Assembly: GCA_937915975.1 (NCBI GenBank)
Contig: CALGGL010000309.1
Coordinates: 1 to 5,179, forward strand
Length of the DNA stretch: 5,179 bases
Reading direction: 5' to 3'
Source: an uncultured Lachnospiraceae bacterium
GTDB taxonomy: Bacteria > Bacillota > Clostridia > Lachnospirales > Lachnospiraceae
Shown: piece after piece, positions 1 through 5,179 of the stretch
How positions within the stretch are numbered: position 1 is the first letter of the stretch
How the letters are laid out: each line of letters starts with the position of its first letter
Position numbers and translations under genes: made by a program
Notes under the pieces: model-generated
The model's input: only the letters and a program-made list of their open reading frames with translations
Databases searched by the model: none
What the model was told of the DNA's origin: nothing

Positions 1-1
1 A

Positions 2-1138
2 GGAACAACTGTTGCTAAGGTTGAGCTTTATCAGGGCGATTGGGGATATAAATCAGGTGACGGCTCAGGCGGAAATACTCTTCCTGTATTTAATGATTCT
101 TTAAAGGATGAAATACTTGATCTGGATGAGGTAACTGCAGTAGCATCCTATAGACTCGGTTCGATGTACAGCGGAGTTATGTACGGTGACAATCTCGTTA
201 ACAATACCACATTTGTGGGCGTGGATGAAGATTACTTTTCCGTAATGGGCTACAGTGTAAAAAAGGGAAGACTTTTTACGGAGCACGACAGAAAGAATTA
301 TAATAAGTTTATAATTCTTGATACTGTTGCTGCAGATGTACTTTTTGCAGGAGAAAAGGATTATATCGGGAAAACCGTTATTATAAAAAATGATGCTTAT
401 GTTGTTATAGGTGTTGTTGAACAGCAGGATTCATTCAGCCCTAAGGTTGAAAATCTGAATGACTGGTACACTTATTACTATAACGATGCTTCGGGAAAAT
501 ATTTTGTAACGGATGATATCTGGCCGATGCTCTTTGGCTTTGATGAACCGTATAACGTGGTTGTAAAGCCGAGAAGTACAGAGGATATGACAAAGGCAGG
601 AAGAAAGACCGCAGACATCTTAAATAATTTTATAGGTGCCAATAATAATACCGGTAATGATATGAGTGAAGATGAGTCCATGGGTGCTTCATTAAAATAC
701 AGAAGCGAGGATCTTCTTGAAAAGGCTAAGGCTTTGCAGGAGGTAAGTGCATCCACCAGTAAGCAGCTTATATGGATAGCGAGTATATCACTTATAGTAG
801 GTGGTATAGGCGTTATGAATATTATGCTTGTTTCCGTAACGGAAAGGACGAGAGAAATAGGTCTTAAAAAGGCTTTGGGAGCAAGAAAGGGTGTTATTCT
901 TGCACAGTTTTTAACTGAGGCAGCGGTGCTTACAAGCCTTGGTGGTATGATTGGTGTCGGAGCAGGTATAGGTCTTGCATATATCATATCCGATGTTGCG
1001 AAAACACCGGTTGCCATAAGTGGTGCAGCTATAGTTGTATCTGTTGTATTTTCGATGATAATAGGTATTGTGTTTGGATTCATACCATCGGTAAAGGCAG
1101 CAAACTTAAATCCTATTGATGCATTAAGATATGAGTAG
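2..1138 (+). CDS. MacB-type ABC transporter permease, 5'-truncated by the window edge
   Basis: The reading frame is open from base 2 and gives 378 residues ending at TAG 1136-1138. Family knowledge: MacB/FtsX-type permeases sit in the cytoplasmic membrane, pair with an ATP-binding subunit, and drive export or mechanotransmission of peptides, antibiotics or lipoproteins. Seen: an extracytoplasmic MacB periplasmic-core-like region fills roughly residues 1-245 (for example TTFVGVDEDYFSVMGY and KTVIIKNDAYVVIGVV). The FtsX core follows, with a membrane segment at about 255-278 containing GGIGVMNIMLVSV, then the hallmark cytoplasmic loop TERTREIGLKKALGAR, and two more segments at about 304-330 and 340-362. 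It ends NPIDALRYE, a typical family C-terminus. The first transmembrane helix and perhaps 30-60 residues lie before the window. The internal ATG at 164 is not the real start because similarity continues upstream of it. The ATPase partner is not visible, and the substrate cannot be told. Confidence 0.93.
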   Translation, partial: GTTVAKVELYQGDWGYKSGDGSGGNTLPVFNDSLKDEILDLDEVTAVASYRLGSMYSGVMYGDNLVNNTTFVGVDEDYFSVMGYSVKKGRLFTEHDRKNYNKFIILDTVAADVLFAGEKDYIGKTVIIKNDAYVVIGVVEQQDSFSPKVENLNDWYTYYYNDASGKYFVTDDIWPMLFGFDEPYNVVVKPRSTEDMTKAGRKTADILNNFIGANNNTGNDMSEDESMGASLKYRSEDLLEKAKALQEVSASTSKQLIWIASISLIVGGIGVMNIMLVSVTERTREIGLKKALGARKGVILAQFLTEAAVLTSLGGMIGVGAGIGLAYIISDVAKTPVAISGAAIVVSVVFSMIIGIVFGFIPSVKAANLNPIDALRYE

Positions 1139-1152
1139 TAGAGGTAATAATT

Positions 1153-1413
1153 ATGTCAAAGGAAGCAGATGCAAAAAAAACAGAAGAAATAGAATATCTT
1201 TCAAAGCTTTCAAAGAAAAGGTTTTCCCGTGTGATTGCATGGATATGTATCATAATTATCTTTGCTCTTATAATAGCAACCTTTGTTACGGGAATTATGG
1301 GAAGCAAATTATTTCTCCCTTTTCTTGCCCTTACCATAACGGTGCCGTTTTTTATGTATATTGCACTTTGGCTTGGCAAGGTATTAAACCGTATGGGAGA
1401 AGACAAGAAATAA
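1153..1413 (+). CDS. Small two-helix membrane protein, function unknown
   Basis: This 86-residue protein starts at ATG 1153, behind a clear Shine-Dalgarno GAGGT at 1141-1145 (7 nt spacing). Its start is only 14 nt after the stop of the permease gene, so the two are probably co-transcribed and perhaps functionally linked. Seen: a charged N-terminal segment (residues 1-26, rich in Lys and Glu), a hydrophobic helix at about 27-48 (VIAWICIIIIFALIIATFV), a short turn with GSK, a second helix at about 53-75, and a charged tail NRMGEDKK. The short loop between the helices implies a hairpin with both ends on the same, probably cytoplasmic, side. I do not recognise a family. A role as an accessory subunit of the neighbouring transporter is inference from position only. 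A longer overlapping frame from 1131 is a shadow: it lacks the RBS and has an improbable composition. Confidence 0.8.
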   Translation: MSKEADAKKTEEIEYLSKLSKKRFSRVIAWICIIIIFALIIATFVTGIMGSKLFLPFLALTITVPFFMYIALWLGKVLNRMGEDKK

Positions 1414-1417
1414 AATA

Positions 1418-1446
1418 TTGAAATAAACACATATTTTTGATATACT
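1418..1446 (+). promoter_or_regulatory. Predicted sigma-A promoter for the SEC-C protein gene
   Basis: A -35 box TTGAAA (1418-1423) is separated by exactly 17 nt from a -10 box TATACT (1441-1446), which is preceded by TGA, giving an extended TGn -10. Each box differs from the vegetative consensus at one position. It lies directly after the stop codon of the small membrane protein (1411-1413). Transcription would begin near 1453, leaving a leader of about 100 nt before the SEC-C protein start. A second TATAAT at 1490-1495 has no good -35 box at normal spacing and is less convincing. No operator is evident apart from the inverted repeat listed separately. Confidence 0.6.
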
Positions 1447-1504
1447 ATGCCTTGGTTGTTAATTTAAGTTTTATAGGGATAAGTTGGCATATAATTATGT
1501 GTTT
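1425..1504. repeat. 9-bp inverted repeat flanking the promoter region
   Basis: AAACACATA at 1425-1433 and its exact reverse complement TATGTGTTT at 1496-1504 are separated by 62 nt. The left arm lies in the spacer of the predicted promoter and the right arm in the early leader. With this spacing it could be a pair of half sites or a long-loop stem in read-through transcripts from the upstream operon. It is not an intrinsic terminator: there is no compact GC stem and no U-tract. In a 140-nt AT-rich gap such a match can arise by chance, so any function is speculative. Confidence 0.3.
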
Positions 1505-1543
1505 GCTTATACGAGTAAAAGGATAAAGTATAAATAATATATA

Positions 1544-1550
1544 AGAGGTG
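1544..1550 (+). promoter_or_regulatory. Shine-Dalgarno site that fixes the SEC-C protein start
   Basis: AGAGGTG-type site (AGAGG within 1544-1548), 8 nt before ATG 1557. The in-frame GTG at 1548 overlaps this site and so cannot use it, which makes ATG 1557 the preferred start. Confidence 0.6.
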
Positions 1551-1556
1551 CTAAAT

Positions 1557-2063
1557 ATGAGTTTATTAAAGGAATGGCGTGACCACGCATATGGTCTTGA
1601 CGAGAGAACACCGGAAGGAAATAAGTTTTGGCTTGATTATTTTCAAAGAGAAAAGGCTATATATGAGCAGCTCTTGGAAGAGCCGGCAAAAGAGGTTAAG
1701 GGAACGGTTAAGGAGCTTGCTGAAAAGTATGATATGCCGCTTGAGCTTATGGTCGGATTCCTTGACGGTATAGACGAAAGCCTTATCAAGTCCAATGATG
1801 TTGACAATATAACTGAAGACAGTGAGGTATCACTTTTATTTGATCCGGAAAAGTTATATATGAATATGGTTGGCTGCAATGCAGAATGGCTTTACACACT
1901 TCCACAGTGGGATAAGATTTTCTCAGAGGAGAAGCGCAAGGAATTATATAAGACAGAGAAGTCTTCCAAGACAGTAATTAAGCCTCCGAAGGTTGGACGT
2001 AATGATCCATGTCCTTGCGGAAGCGGTAAGAAATATAAAAAGTGCTGTGGTGCTAACGCATAG
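1557..2063 (+). CDS. SEC-C zinc-motif protein, function unknown
   Basis: The product has 168 residues. Seen: residues 147-165 form a textbook SEC-C motif, [19 protein letters not shown], with four zinc-ligand cysteines at about 152, 154, 163 and 164. Family knowledge: the same motif ends SecA, where it binds Zn and contacts SecB and ribosomes, but it also ends many unrelated bacterial proteins of unclear role. Residues 1-140 do not look like SecA: there is no Walker motif. They are a soluble, acidic, mostly helical region ([20 protein letters not shown] near the start, [18 protein letters not shown] at about 56-73). No signal peptide or membrane segment is present. The gene has its own predicted promoter and lies 65 nt before the helicase fragment. 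It is a cytoplasmic protein, probably protein- or ribosome-binding by analogy. I cannot assign a specific function. Confidence 0.85.
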   Translation: MSLLKEWRDHAYGLDERTPEGNKFWLDYFQREKAIYEQLLEEPAKEVKGTVKELAEKYDMPLELMVGFLDGIDESLIKSNDVDNITEDSEVSLLFDPEKLYMNMVGCNAEWLYTLPQWDKIFSEEKRKELYKTEKSSKTVIKPPKVGRNDPCPCGSGKKYKKCCGANA

Positions 2064-2128
2064 TGATTATGTTTATATGCATAGCAATGTAGTTAATGCT
2101 GTGTAACTAATTGTATAGGAGTTTGTTT

Positions 2129-2836
2129 ATGGATTACAGTAAGGAACAGTTGCGTGCCATAGAGCATGTTGACGGTCCGTGCATGGTTATTGCGGGACCG
2201 GGTTCCGGAAAGACAGCAGTCATTACAGGCAGAATAAAGTATTTAATTGAATCTGCGGGTGTATCGCCCGCAGATATTCTTGTCATTACATTTACCAGAG
2301 CGGCAGCAGCCGAGATGGAACAAAGATTTAAGGCTATGACAAAGGGGCACATTTACCCTGTCAGGTTCGGTACATTTCATTCTATTTATTTCTGGATTAT
2401 TAAGACGGCATATAAGCTTAGTAATTCCAATATAATCTCAAACGAAGAAAAAAGAAAAATAATTGATAAAATTCTTGTGGGAATGTCTCTTGAATATGAA
2501 AACAAAGAGGATATAATATCAGGCATATTGTCCGAGATAAGTCTTGTAAAATGCGATATGCTGGATATAGATAATTATTACAGTAAGGATATGCCCGAAA
2601 ATGAATTCAGAGAGATTTACAAGAGATTTATCGGGGAAATGAACCGTTTTGGCAAGATTGATTTTGATGATATGATGGTTATGTGTTATGAGCTTCTTAA
2701 CAAAAGACCTGACATACTTGAAACTTGTCAAAAAATCTTTAAATATATAATGATTGATGAATTTCAGGACAGTAATAAAATTCAATATGAGATATTTAAA
2801 ATGCTGGCACCGGATACAAGAGTTAAAGTGATATAG
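2129..2836 (+). CDS. UvrD/PcrA-type superfamily 1 DNA helicase, 3'-truncated after motif II
   Basis: Start ATG 2129 is supported by AGGAG at 2117-2121 with 7 nt spacing; the upstream in-frame TTG 2111 lacks a site. The 235-residue frame carries, in order, a Q-motif region (YSKEQLRAIEHVDGP, residues 3-17), Walker A GPGSGKT (23-29), motif Ia ITFTRAAAAEMEQR, motif Ib FGTFHSIYF, and motif II YIMIDEFQDSNKIQYE near the C-terminus. Family knowledge: such helicases are 3'-5' ATP-driven DNA unwinders in repair and replication, usually 600-750 residues. Here similarity stops just past MLAP (codon at 2810). The expected motif III (GDDDQSIY) and the whole second half with motifs IV-VI are absent, replaced by DTRVKVI and a stop. 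The fragment cannot be an active helicase. I attribute the break to a sequence join, not an evolved short protein. Confidence 0.88.
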   Translation: MDYSKEQLRAIEHVDGPCMVIAGPGSGKTAVITGRIKYLIESAGVSPADILVITFTRAAAAEMEQRFKAMTKGHIYPVRFGTFHSIYFWIIKTAYKLSNSNIISNEEKRKIIDKILVGMSLEYENKEDIISGILSEISLVKCDMLDIDNYYSKDMPENEFREIYKRFIGEMNRFGKIDFDDMMVMCYELLNKRPDILETCQKIFKYIMIDEFQDSNKIQYEIFKMLAPDTRVKVI

Positions 2837-2846
2837 AGTAGATGGT
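2807..2846. other. Probable chimeric join: UvrD helicase into restriction gene
   Basis: Helicase similarity ends at about 2812, and a well-formed RBS (GAGGAG 2848-2853) and start for the restriction gene follow at once. The last codons VKVI plus TAG (2825-2836) could be the natural tail of the gene that originally preceded res, since a 27-nt stop-to-start gap is normal for an operon. The exact join cannot be placed to the base. No insertion-sequence ends or target duplication are visible here. Confidence 0.55.
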
Positions 2847-2863
2847 TGAGGAGATATATACAA

Positions 2864-4450
2864 ATGAAACTACAATTCAAACATCAGAAATTTCAGGAGG
2901 ATGCTGCAAAGGCTGTTGTGGATGTGTTTGCGGGACAGCCATATCTGACACCAACATATATGATTGATAAAGGTAAAGGTTATATACAGCATAACGTCAC
3001 GGAAGAAGAGGATTATACGGGATGGAGTAATCATAAGATTGTACCGGAGTTATCCGATGCAGTGATACTGGATCATTTACAGAAGGTACAGAGGGAGAAC
3101 CAGATTGAACCATCATCAAAATTAGAAGGTCGATACAATCTAACTATCGAGATGGAAACAGGTGTAGGTAAGACCTATACATATTGTAAGACTATGTATG
3201 AGCTTAATAAACATTACGGCTGGAGTAAGTATATTATTGTTGTACCCAGTATAGCTATTCGTGAGGGTGTATATAAATCTTTGGAGGTTACTCAGGAACA
3301 TTTTGCAGAAGAATACGGAAAGAAGATAAGATTTTTCATATATAAATCTACGGATTTAACGGAGATAGACCGCTTTGCATCAGATAACTCTATTCATGTA
3401 ATGATAATTAATTCTCAGGCATTTAATGCAAGGGGTAAGGATGCAAGAAGAATATTTATGGAGCTTGACAGTTTTCGTTCCAGAAGACCGATTGATGTGA
3501 TTGCAAAGACTAATCCGATACTTATTATTGATGAGCCTCAAAGTGTAGAAGGAAAGCAGACAAAAGAGAGGTTGAAAGATTTCAACCCATTGCTTACACT
3601 GCGTTATTCTGCAACTCACAAATCAGACAGCATTTATAATATGGTATATAGATTGGATGCAATGGAGGCATACAACAAAAGACTGGTTAAGAAGATAGCA
3701 GTAAAAGGTATTACTGAATCCGGTAATACTGCTACGGACAGTTATGTGTATCTGCAGGGATTGAATCTTTCAAAAGATGCGCCAACAGCCACTATCCAAT
3801 TTGATTATAAGGGAAAATCGGGAATACGGCAGGTTAGTAGAGTTGTAAAAATAGGGTATAACTTATATGCTAATTCGGGTGAATTACCGGAATATGAGAA
3901 TGGTTTTGTTATTAAGTACATTGATGGTAGAGATGATTCTATTGAATTTATAAATGGAGTAAAATTATATGCAGGTGATGTTGTAGGCAAGGTGAGTGAA
4001 GAGCAGCTTAGGAGACTTCAGATCAGAGAGACCATTTTGTCACATATCGAACGCGAGCGGCAGTTGTTTCACAAGGGGATTAAAGTACTGTCATTATTCT
4101 TTATTGATGAAGTTGAACATTACAAAAAGTATGATGAAGCAGGACAGGCTCTAAATGGTACTTTTGCTGACATGTTTGAGGAGGAATACAAAGATATAGT
4201 CGGCAATCTCCAGATGTCCATTGGTGATGATGAATATATCAAATATTTGGATCAGATTTCACCTGATGCAACACATGCAGGATATTTTTCTATTGATAAA
4301 AAAGGTCGTATGACAGATTCTAAGCTTTCTGATAAGAAAGCTTGCGCTGCGGGCCGGCCGTTGCAAAGGACAGCCCGGGTGCCGAAAGGAAAGAGACGAT
4401 GGGTAAAATCTATACATCCTTTACGGAACTGGTGGGGAGAACACCCCTGA
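2864..4450 (+). CDS. res: Type III restriction enzyme Res subunit, 3'-truncated; lacks nuclease domain
   Basis: Start ATG 2864 follows GAGGAG at 2848-2853 (10 nt spacing). Residues 1-492 (to about 4339) are a coherent Res N-terminal half: MKLQFKHQKFQEDAAKAVVD at the start, Walker A METGVGKTYTY (97-107), DEAD-like motif II IIDEPQSVEG (221-230), motif III LRYSATHK (246-253), the Res-typical YRLDAMEAYNKRLVKKI (262-278), and VLSLFFIDEVEHYK (408-421) opening the second helicase domain. Family knowledge: Res is an SF2 ATPase of about 900-1000 residues that works with Mod to translocate or diffuse along foreign DNA and cut it. From residue 493 the frame runs into unrelated DNA (ACAAGRPLQRTARV and so on) and stops at 4448-4450. 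The later helicase motifs (REGWDNP and QRxGRGLR types) and the C-terminal PD-(D/E)XK nuclease are missing. No mod gene precedes it. The recorded end includes about 36 spurious codons. Confidence 0.88.
   Translation: MKLQFKHQKFQEDAAKAVVDVFAGQPYLTPTYMIDKGKGYIQHNVTEEEDYTGWSNHKIVPELSDAVILDHLQKVQRENQIEPSSKLEGRYNLTIEMETGVGKTYTYCKTMYELNKHYGWSKYIIVVPSIAIREGVYKSLEVTQEHFAEEYGKKIRFFIYKSTDLTEIDRFASDNSIHVMIINSQAFNARGKDARRIFMELDSFRSRRPIDVIAKTNPILIIDEPQSVEGKQTKERLKDFNPLLTLRYSATHKSDSIYNMVYRLDAMEAYNKRLVKKIAVKGITESGNTATDSYVYLQGLNLSKDAPTATIQFDYKGKSGIRQVSRVVKIGYNLYANSGELPEYENGFVIKYIDGRDDSIEFINGVKLYAGDVVGKVSEEQLRRLQIRETILSHIERERQLFHKGIKVLSLFFIDEVEHYKKYDEAGQALNGTFADMFEEEYKDIVGNLQMSIGDDEYIKYLDQISPDATHAGYFSIDKKGRMTDSKLSDKKACAAGRPLQRTARVPKGKRRWVKSIHPLRNWWGEHP
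4322..4343. repeat. Perfect 8-bp inverted repeat with two HindIII sites at a join
   Basis: AAGCTTTC (4322-4329), loop TGATAA, GAAAGCTT (4336-4343). Each arm contains AAGCTT, at 4322-4327 and 4338-4343. The Res reading stops making sense at 4340, so the second AAGCTT sits exactly on the boundary between the restriction gene and the cysK leader. The left part codes for SKLSDKK of Res, so the palindrome may be created partly by the join. Confidence 0.6.
4344..4398 (+). promoter_or_regulatory. GC-rich leader fragment in front of cysK, with RBS
   Basis: A short GC-rich stretch with a GGCCGGCC palindrome (4352-4359) and a possible 5-bp stem CGGGC/GCCCG (4350-4354 with 4373-4377). It ends in AGGA (4387-4390), a Shine-Dalgarno site 8 nt before ATG 4399. 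Sulfur-assimilation genes in Firmicutes often have regulatory leaders (SAM riboswitch, T-box), but too little is present to assign one. No promoter is visible. Confidence 0.35.
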
Positions 4451-4527
4451 TGGAATTCAGAAATCTGGAAGCTGCAGAGGGGCTGAAGGCAAAGGACGCA
4501 GAGAGCGCAGAGGACGCAGAGCCTTGA
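4399..4527 (+). CDS. cysK: Cysteine synthase (O-acetylserine sulfhydrylase) N-terminal fragment
   Basis: ATG 4399 has an AGGA site 8 nt upstream. The first 32 residues, MGKIYTSFTELVGRTPLMEF followed by RNLEAAEGLKAK, match the conserved CysK start, in particular the ELVGRTPLMEF region (family form: LIGxTPLLxL). Family knowledge: CysK is a PLP enzyme of about 310 residues that makes cysteine from O-acetylserine and sulfide in the cytoplasm. After KAK (codon 4492-4494) the expected continuation (LAKLEYFNPAGSVKDR, with the PLP lysine) is missing. The frame instead reads a 9-nt repeat as DAESAEDAEP and stops at 4525-4527. Only about a tenth of the enzyme is present, with no catalytic residues. The first 52 nt overlap the spurious tail of the Res frame. 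Confidence 0.75.
   Translation: MGKIYTSFTELVGRTPLMEFRNLEAAEGLKAKDAESAEDAEP
4493..4521. repeat. Tandem 9-nt CGCAGAG-type intergenic repeat
   Basis: Three consecutive 9-nt units, AGGACGCAG (4493-4501), AGAGCGCAG (4502-4510) and AGGACGCAG (4511-4519), then AG. The first and third are identical and the middle one differs at two positions. Repeats of this kind (xxACGCAGAG, also written with ACACAGAG) are scattered between genes of several Verrucomicrobiota- and Planctomycetota-like genomes, as I recall. Their function is unknown to me. The array begins exactly where cysK similarity ends. Confidence 0.65.
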
Positions 4528-4580
4528 CATCATCCACCAACGCAAATGCCAATCAAACCCCGCCACGCTCCGCCACTTTT

Positions 4581-4633
4581 CCCTTTACCCTTTCAACTTT
4601 AAACTCCTTCAACCCTTTCAACCCCTTCAACCC
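4581..4633. repeat. Pyrimidine-rich 9-nt tandem repeat (YTTCAACCC)
   Basis: Three exact-period units, CTTCAACCC (4607-4615), TTTCAACCC (4616-4624) and CTTCAACCC (4625-4633), are preceded by degenerate relatives from about 4581 (CCCTTTACCCTTTCAACTTT). The tract is nearly free of G on the plus strand and lies 15 nt before the lipoprotein start. It may affect structure or transcription upstream of that gene, but nothing shows a role. Confidence 0.6.
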
Positions 4634-4648
4634 AACCAAAGGCCTCCC

Positions 4649-5179
4649 ATGAAACGCCTCGCCCTCCTCCTCCCCCTCCTCGCCCTCGCCGCCACGGGCT
4701 GCGCCACCCGGCAATCTGCAACGAACGACTCGTTCGGCAAACCCGTCGACGAAACGATGTATGCGTATAAATCCGTTCGTCCTGGTGTGAATCTGCAGAT
4801 GATTCGTATCGCCTATGCCGTCGATTTCGGATTTCAACTGAACTCCGATGTGTTTCCCGCGGATGCCGACACAAACGATTTCGCCTATGTGACGGTGAAT
4901 CATTTCGACGACGAGAATCCTAACATGTCGATTTCCGGGTTCCAACTTCGCAAGGGGAATGTGGCGGCAGCCCCGGTCACTTTTAAACCGTTGTCGAGAA
5001 CTCGCATCTGGGAGAATGGAAGTTCCGGTTCTGGCGTGGAAAAGACACCGTCAACGAAATGGGACAACAATCGATGGTCAACGACCCGGAACCGACATTG
5101 GAGGTTTCTTTCCAGGATTTGTTCGATTCCATCTCGAAATGGAATCCGGTGGAGGCAGGGCCTTCCTCGTCCGTTGCAC
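4649..5179 (+). CDS. Secreted lipoprotein of unknown function, frameshifted, 3'-truncated by the window edge
   Basis: ATG 4649 follows AAAGG (4638-4642) by 6 nt. The start MKRLALLLPLLALAATGC is a type II signal peptide: two basic residues, a Leu/Ala hydrophobic core, and a lipobox ending in Cys18. The mature protein would be lipid-anchored at an envelope membrane. Residues 19-113 are a soluble domain (MYAYKSVRPGVNLQMIRIAY, FAYVTVNHFDDENPNMSISG) that I do not recognise. After Lys113 (AAA 4985-4987) the frame turns into Arg/Ser-rich text, while the frame one base back reads well to the window end: TVVENSHLGEWKFRFWRGKD, later NDPEPTLEVSFQDLFDSISK. Adding one A to the A-run at 4985-4987 restores a continuous protein (VTFKTVVENS). 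I therefore treat it as one gene with a one-base deletion, either a sequencing error or a real lesion. The C-terminus is outside the window. Confidence 0.7.
   Translation, partial: MKRLALLLPLLALAATGCATRQSATNDSFGKPVDETMYAYKSVRPGVNLQMIRIAYAVDFGFQLNSDVFPADADTNDFAYVTVNHFDDENPNMSISGFQLRKGNVAAAPVTFKPLSRTRIWENGSSGSGVEKTPSTKWDNNRWSTTRNRHWRFLSRICSIPSRNGIRWRQGLPRPLH

Noticed and set aside
478..1083. Long minus-strand open frame of 201 codons opposite the permease
   Set aside because: It is antisense to a well-recognised MacB permease, has no RBS-supported start that I can see, and has a low-complexity composition typical of a shadow frame.
2064..2128. Intrinsic terminator between the SEC-C gene and the helicase
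   Set aside because: Only a 4-bp AGCA/TGCT pairing with no GC stem or T-tract; read-through is more likely.
2111..4450. Helicase plus Res pair as a new two-helicase defence system
   Set aside because: Both proteins are cut within core conserved domains and neither has its catalytic second half, so a functional system is not supported.
4524..4552. Perfect TTGACA at 4524-4529 as a promoter -35 box
   Set aside because: No reasonable -10 box occurs 15-19 nt downstream.
4252..4566. Minus-strand frame of 104 codons with Cys-rich LCVLCALCVLCL
   Set aside because: It reads across two joins and the complement of the CGCAGAG repeat, so the Cys pattern is a product of the 9-nt repeat and not a metal-binding motif.
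4493..4633. CRISPR-like array
   Set aside because: The units are only 9 nt, directly adjacent and without spacers, and no cas genes are present.
4553..4945. Minus-strand frames of 130 and 91 codons opposite the lipoprotein (Gly/Glu-rich, repeated GLKGLKGLK and VEGVERVEGV)
   Set aside because: They arise from the complement of the pyrimidine repeats and of the Leu/Ala-coding signal peptide. The plus strand has the RBS, signal peptide and lipobox.

Overview
The window does not read as one continuous genome. I see at least four blocks joined end to end, with protein homology breaking off at each join and a sharp change of base composition in the last third. The first two blocks (about 1-4340) are AT-rich with typical Firmicutes Shine-Dalgarno sites, and the protein styles suggest a gut or rumen Lachnospiraceae-like clostridium. 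The third (about 4344-4494) is a more GC-rich scrap of a cysteine synthase gene and its leader. The fourth (about 4495-5179) is GC-rich with a lipoprotein and 9-nt intergenic repeats of a style I associate with the PVC group (Verrucomicrobiota, Kiritimatiellota, Lentisphaerota). All taxonomic placements are inference from style, not from a database search.

Layout. 2-1138: 3' part of a MacB-type ABC transporter permease. 1153-1413: small two-helix membrane protein, 14 nt downstream and probably in the same operon. 1414-1556: intergenic stretch with a good sigma-A-type promoter. 1557-2063: protein with a C-terminal SEC-C zinc motif. 2129-2836: N-terminal quarter to third of a UvrD/PcrA-type helicase, broken just after motif II. 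2864-about 4339: N-terminal half of a type III restriction enzyme Res subunit with its own RBS, but no Mod gene in front of it and no nuclease domain. 4399-about 4494: first 32 residues of cysteine synthase. 4493-4633: noncoding DNA with two different 9-nt-period repeats. 4649-5179: 5' part of a secreted lipoprotein of unknown function with a probable one-base deletion.

How the genes relate. Only the first two genes look like a real functional unit (an export or stress-type ABC transporter plus a small membrane partner). The SEC-C protein has its own promoter, and the UvrD-like helicase follows it by 65 nt, so those two may be co-transcribed. The Res, cysK and lipoprotein pieces have no convincing relationship to each other or to the left part.

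I looked for a new system and do not find one I can defend. The unusual juxtapositions (helicase + Res + cysK + lipoprotein) are better explained by chimeric assembly or cloning than by biology. The points most worth checking are the three joins, the HindIII-containing inverted repeat exactly at one of them, the 9-nt repeats, and the frameshift in the lipoprotein.
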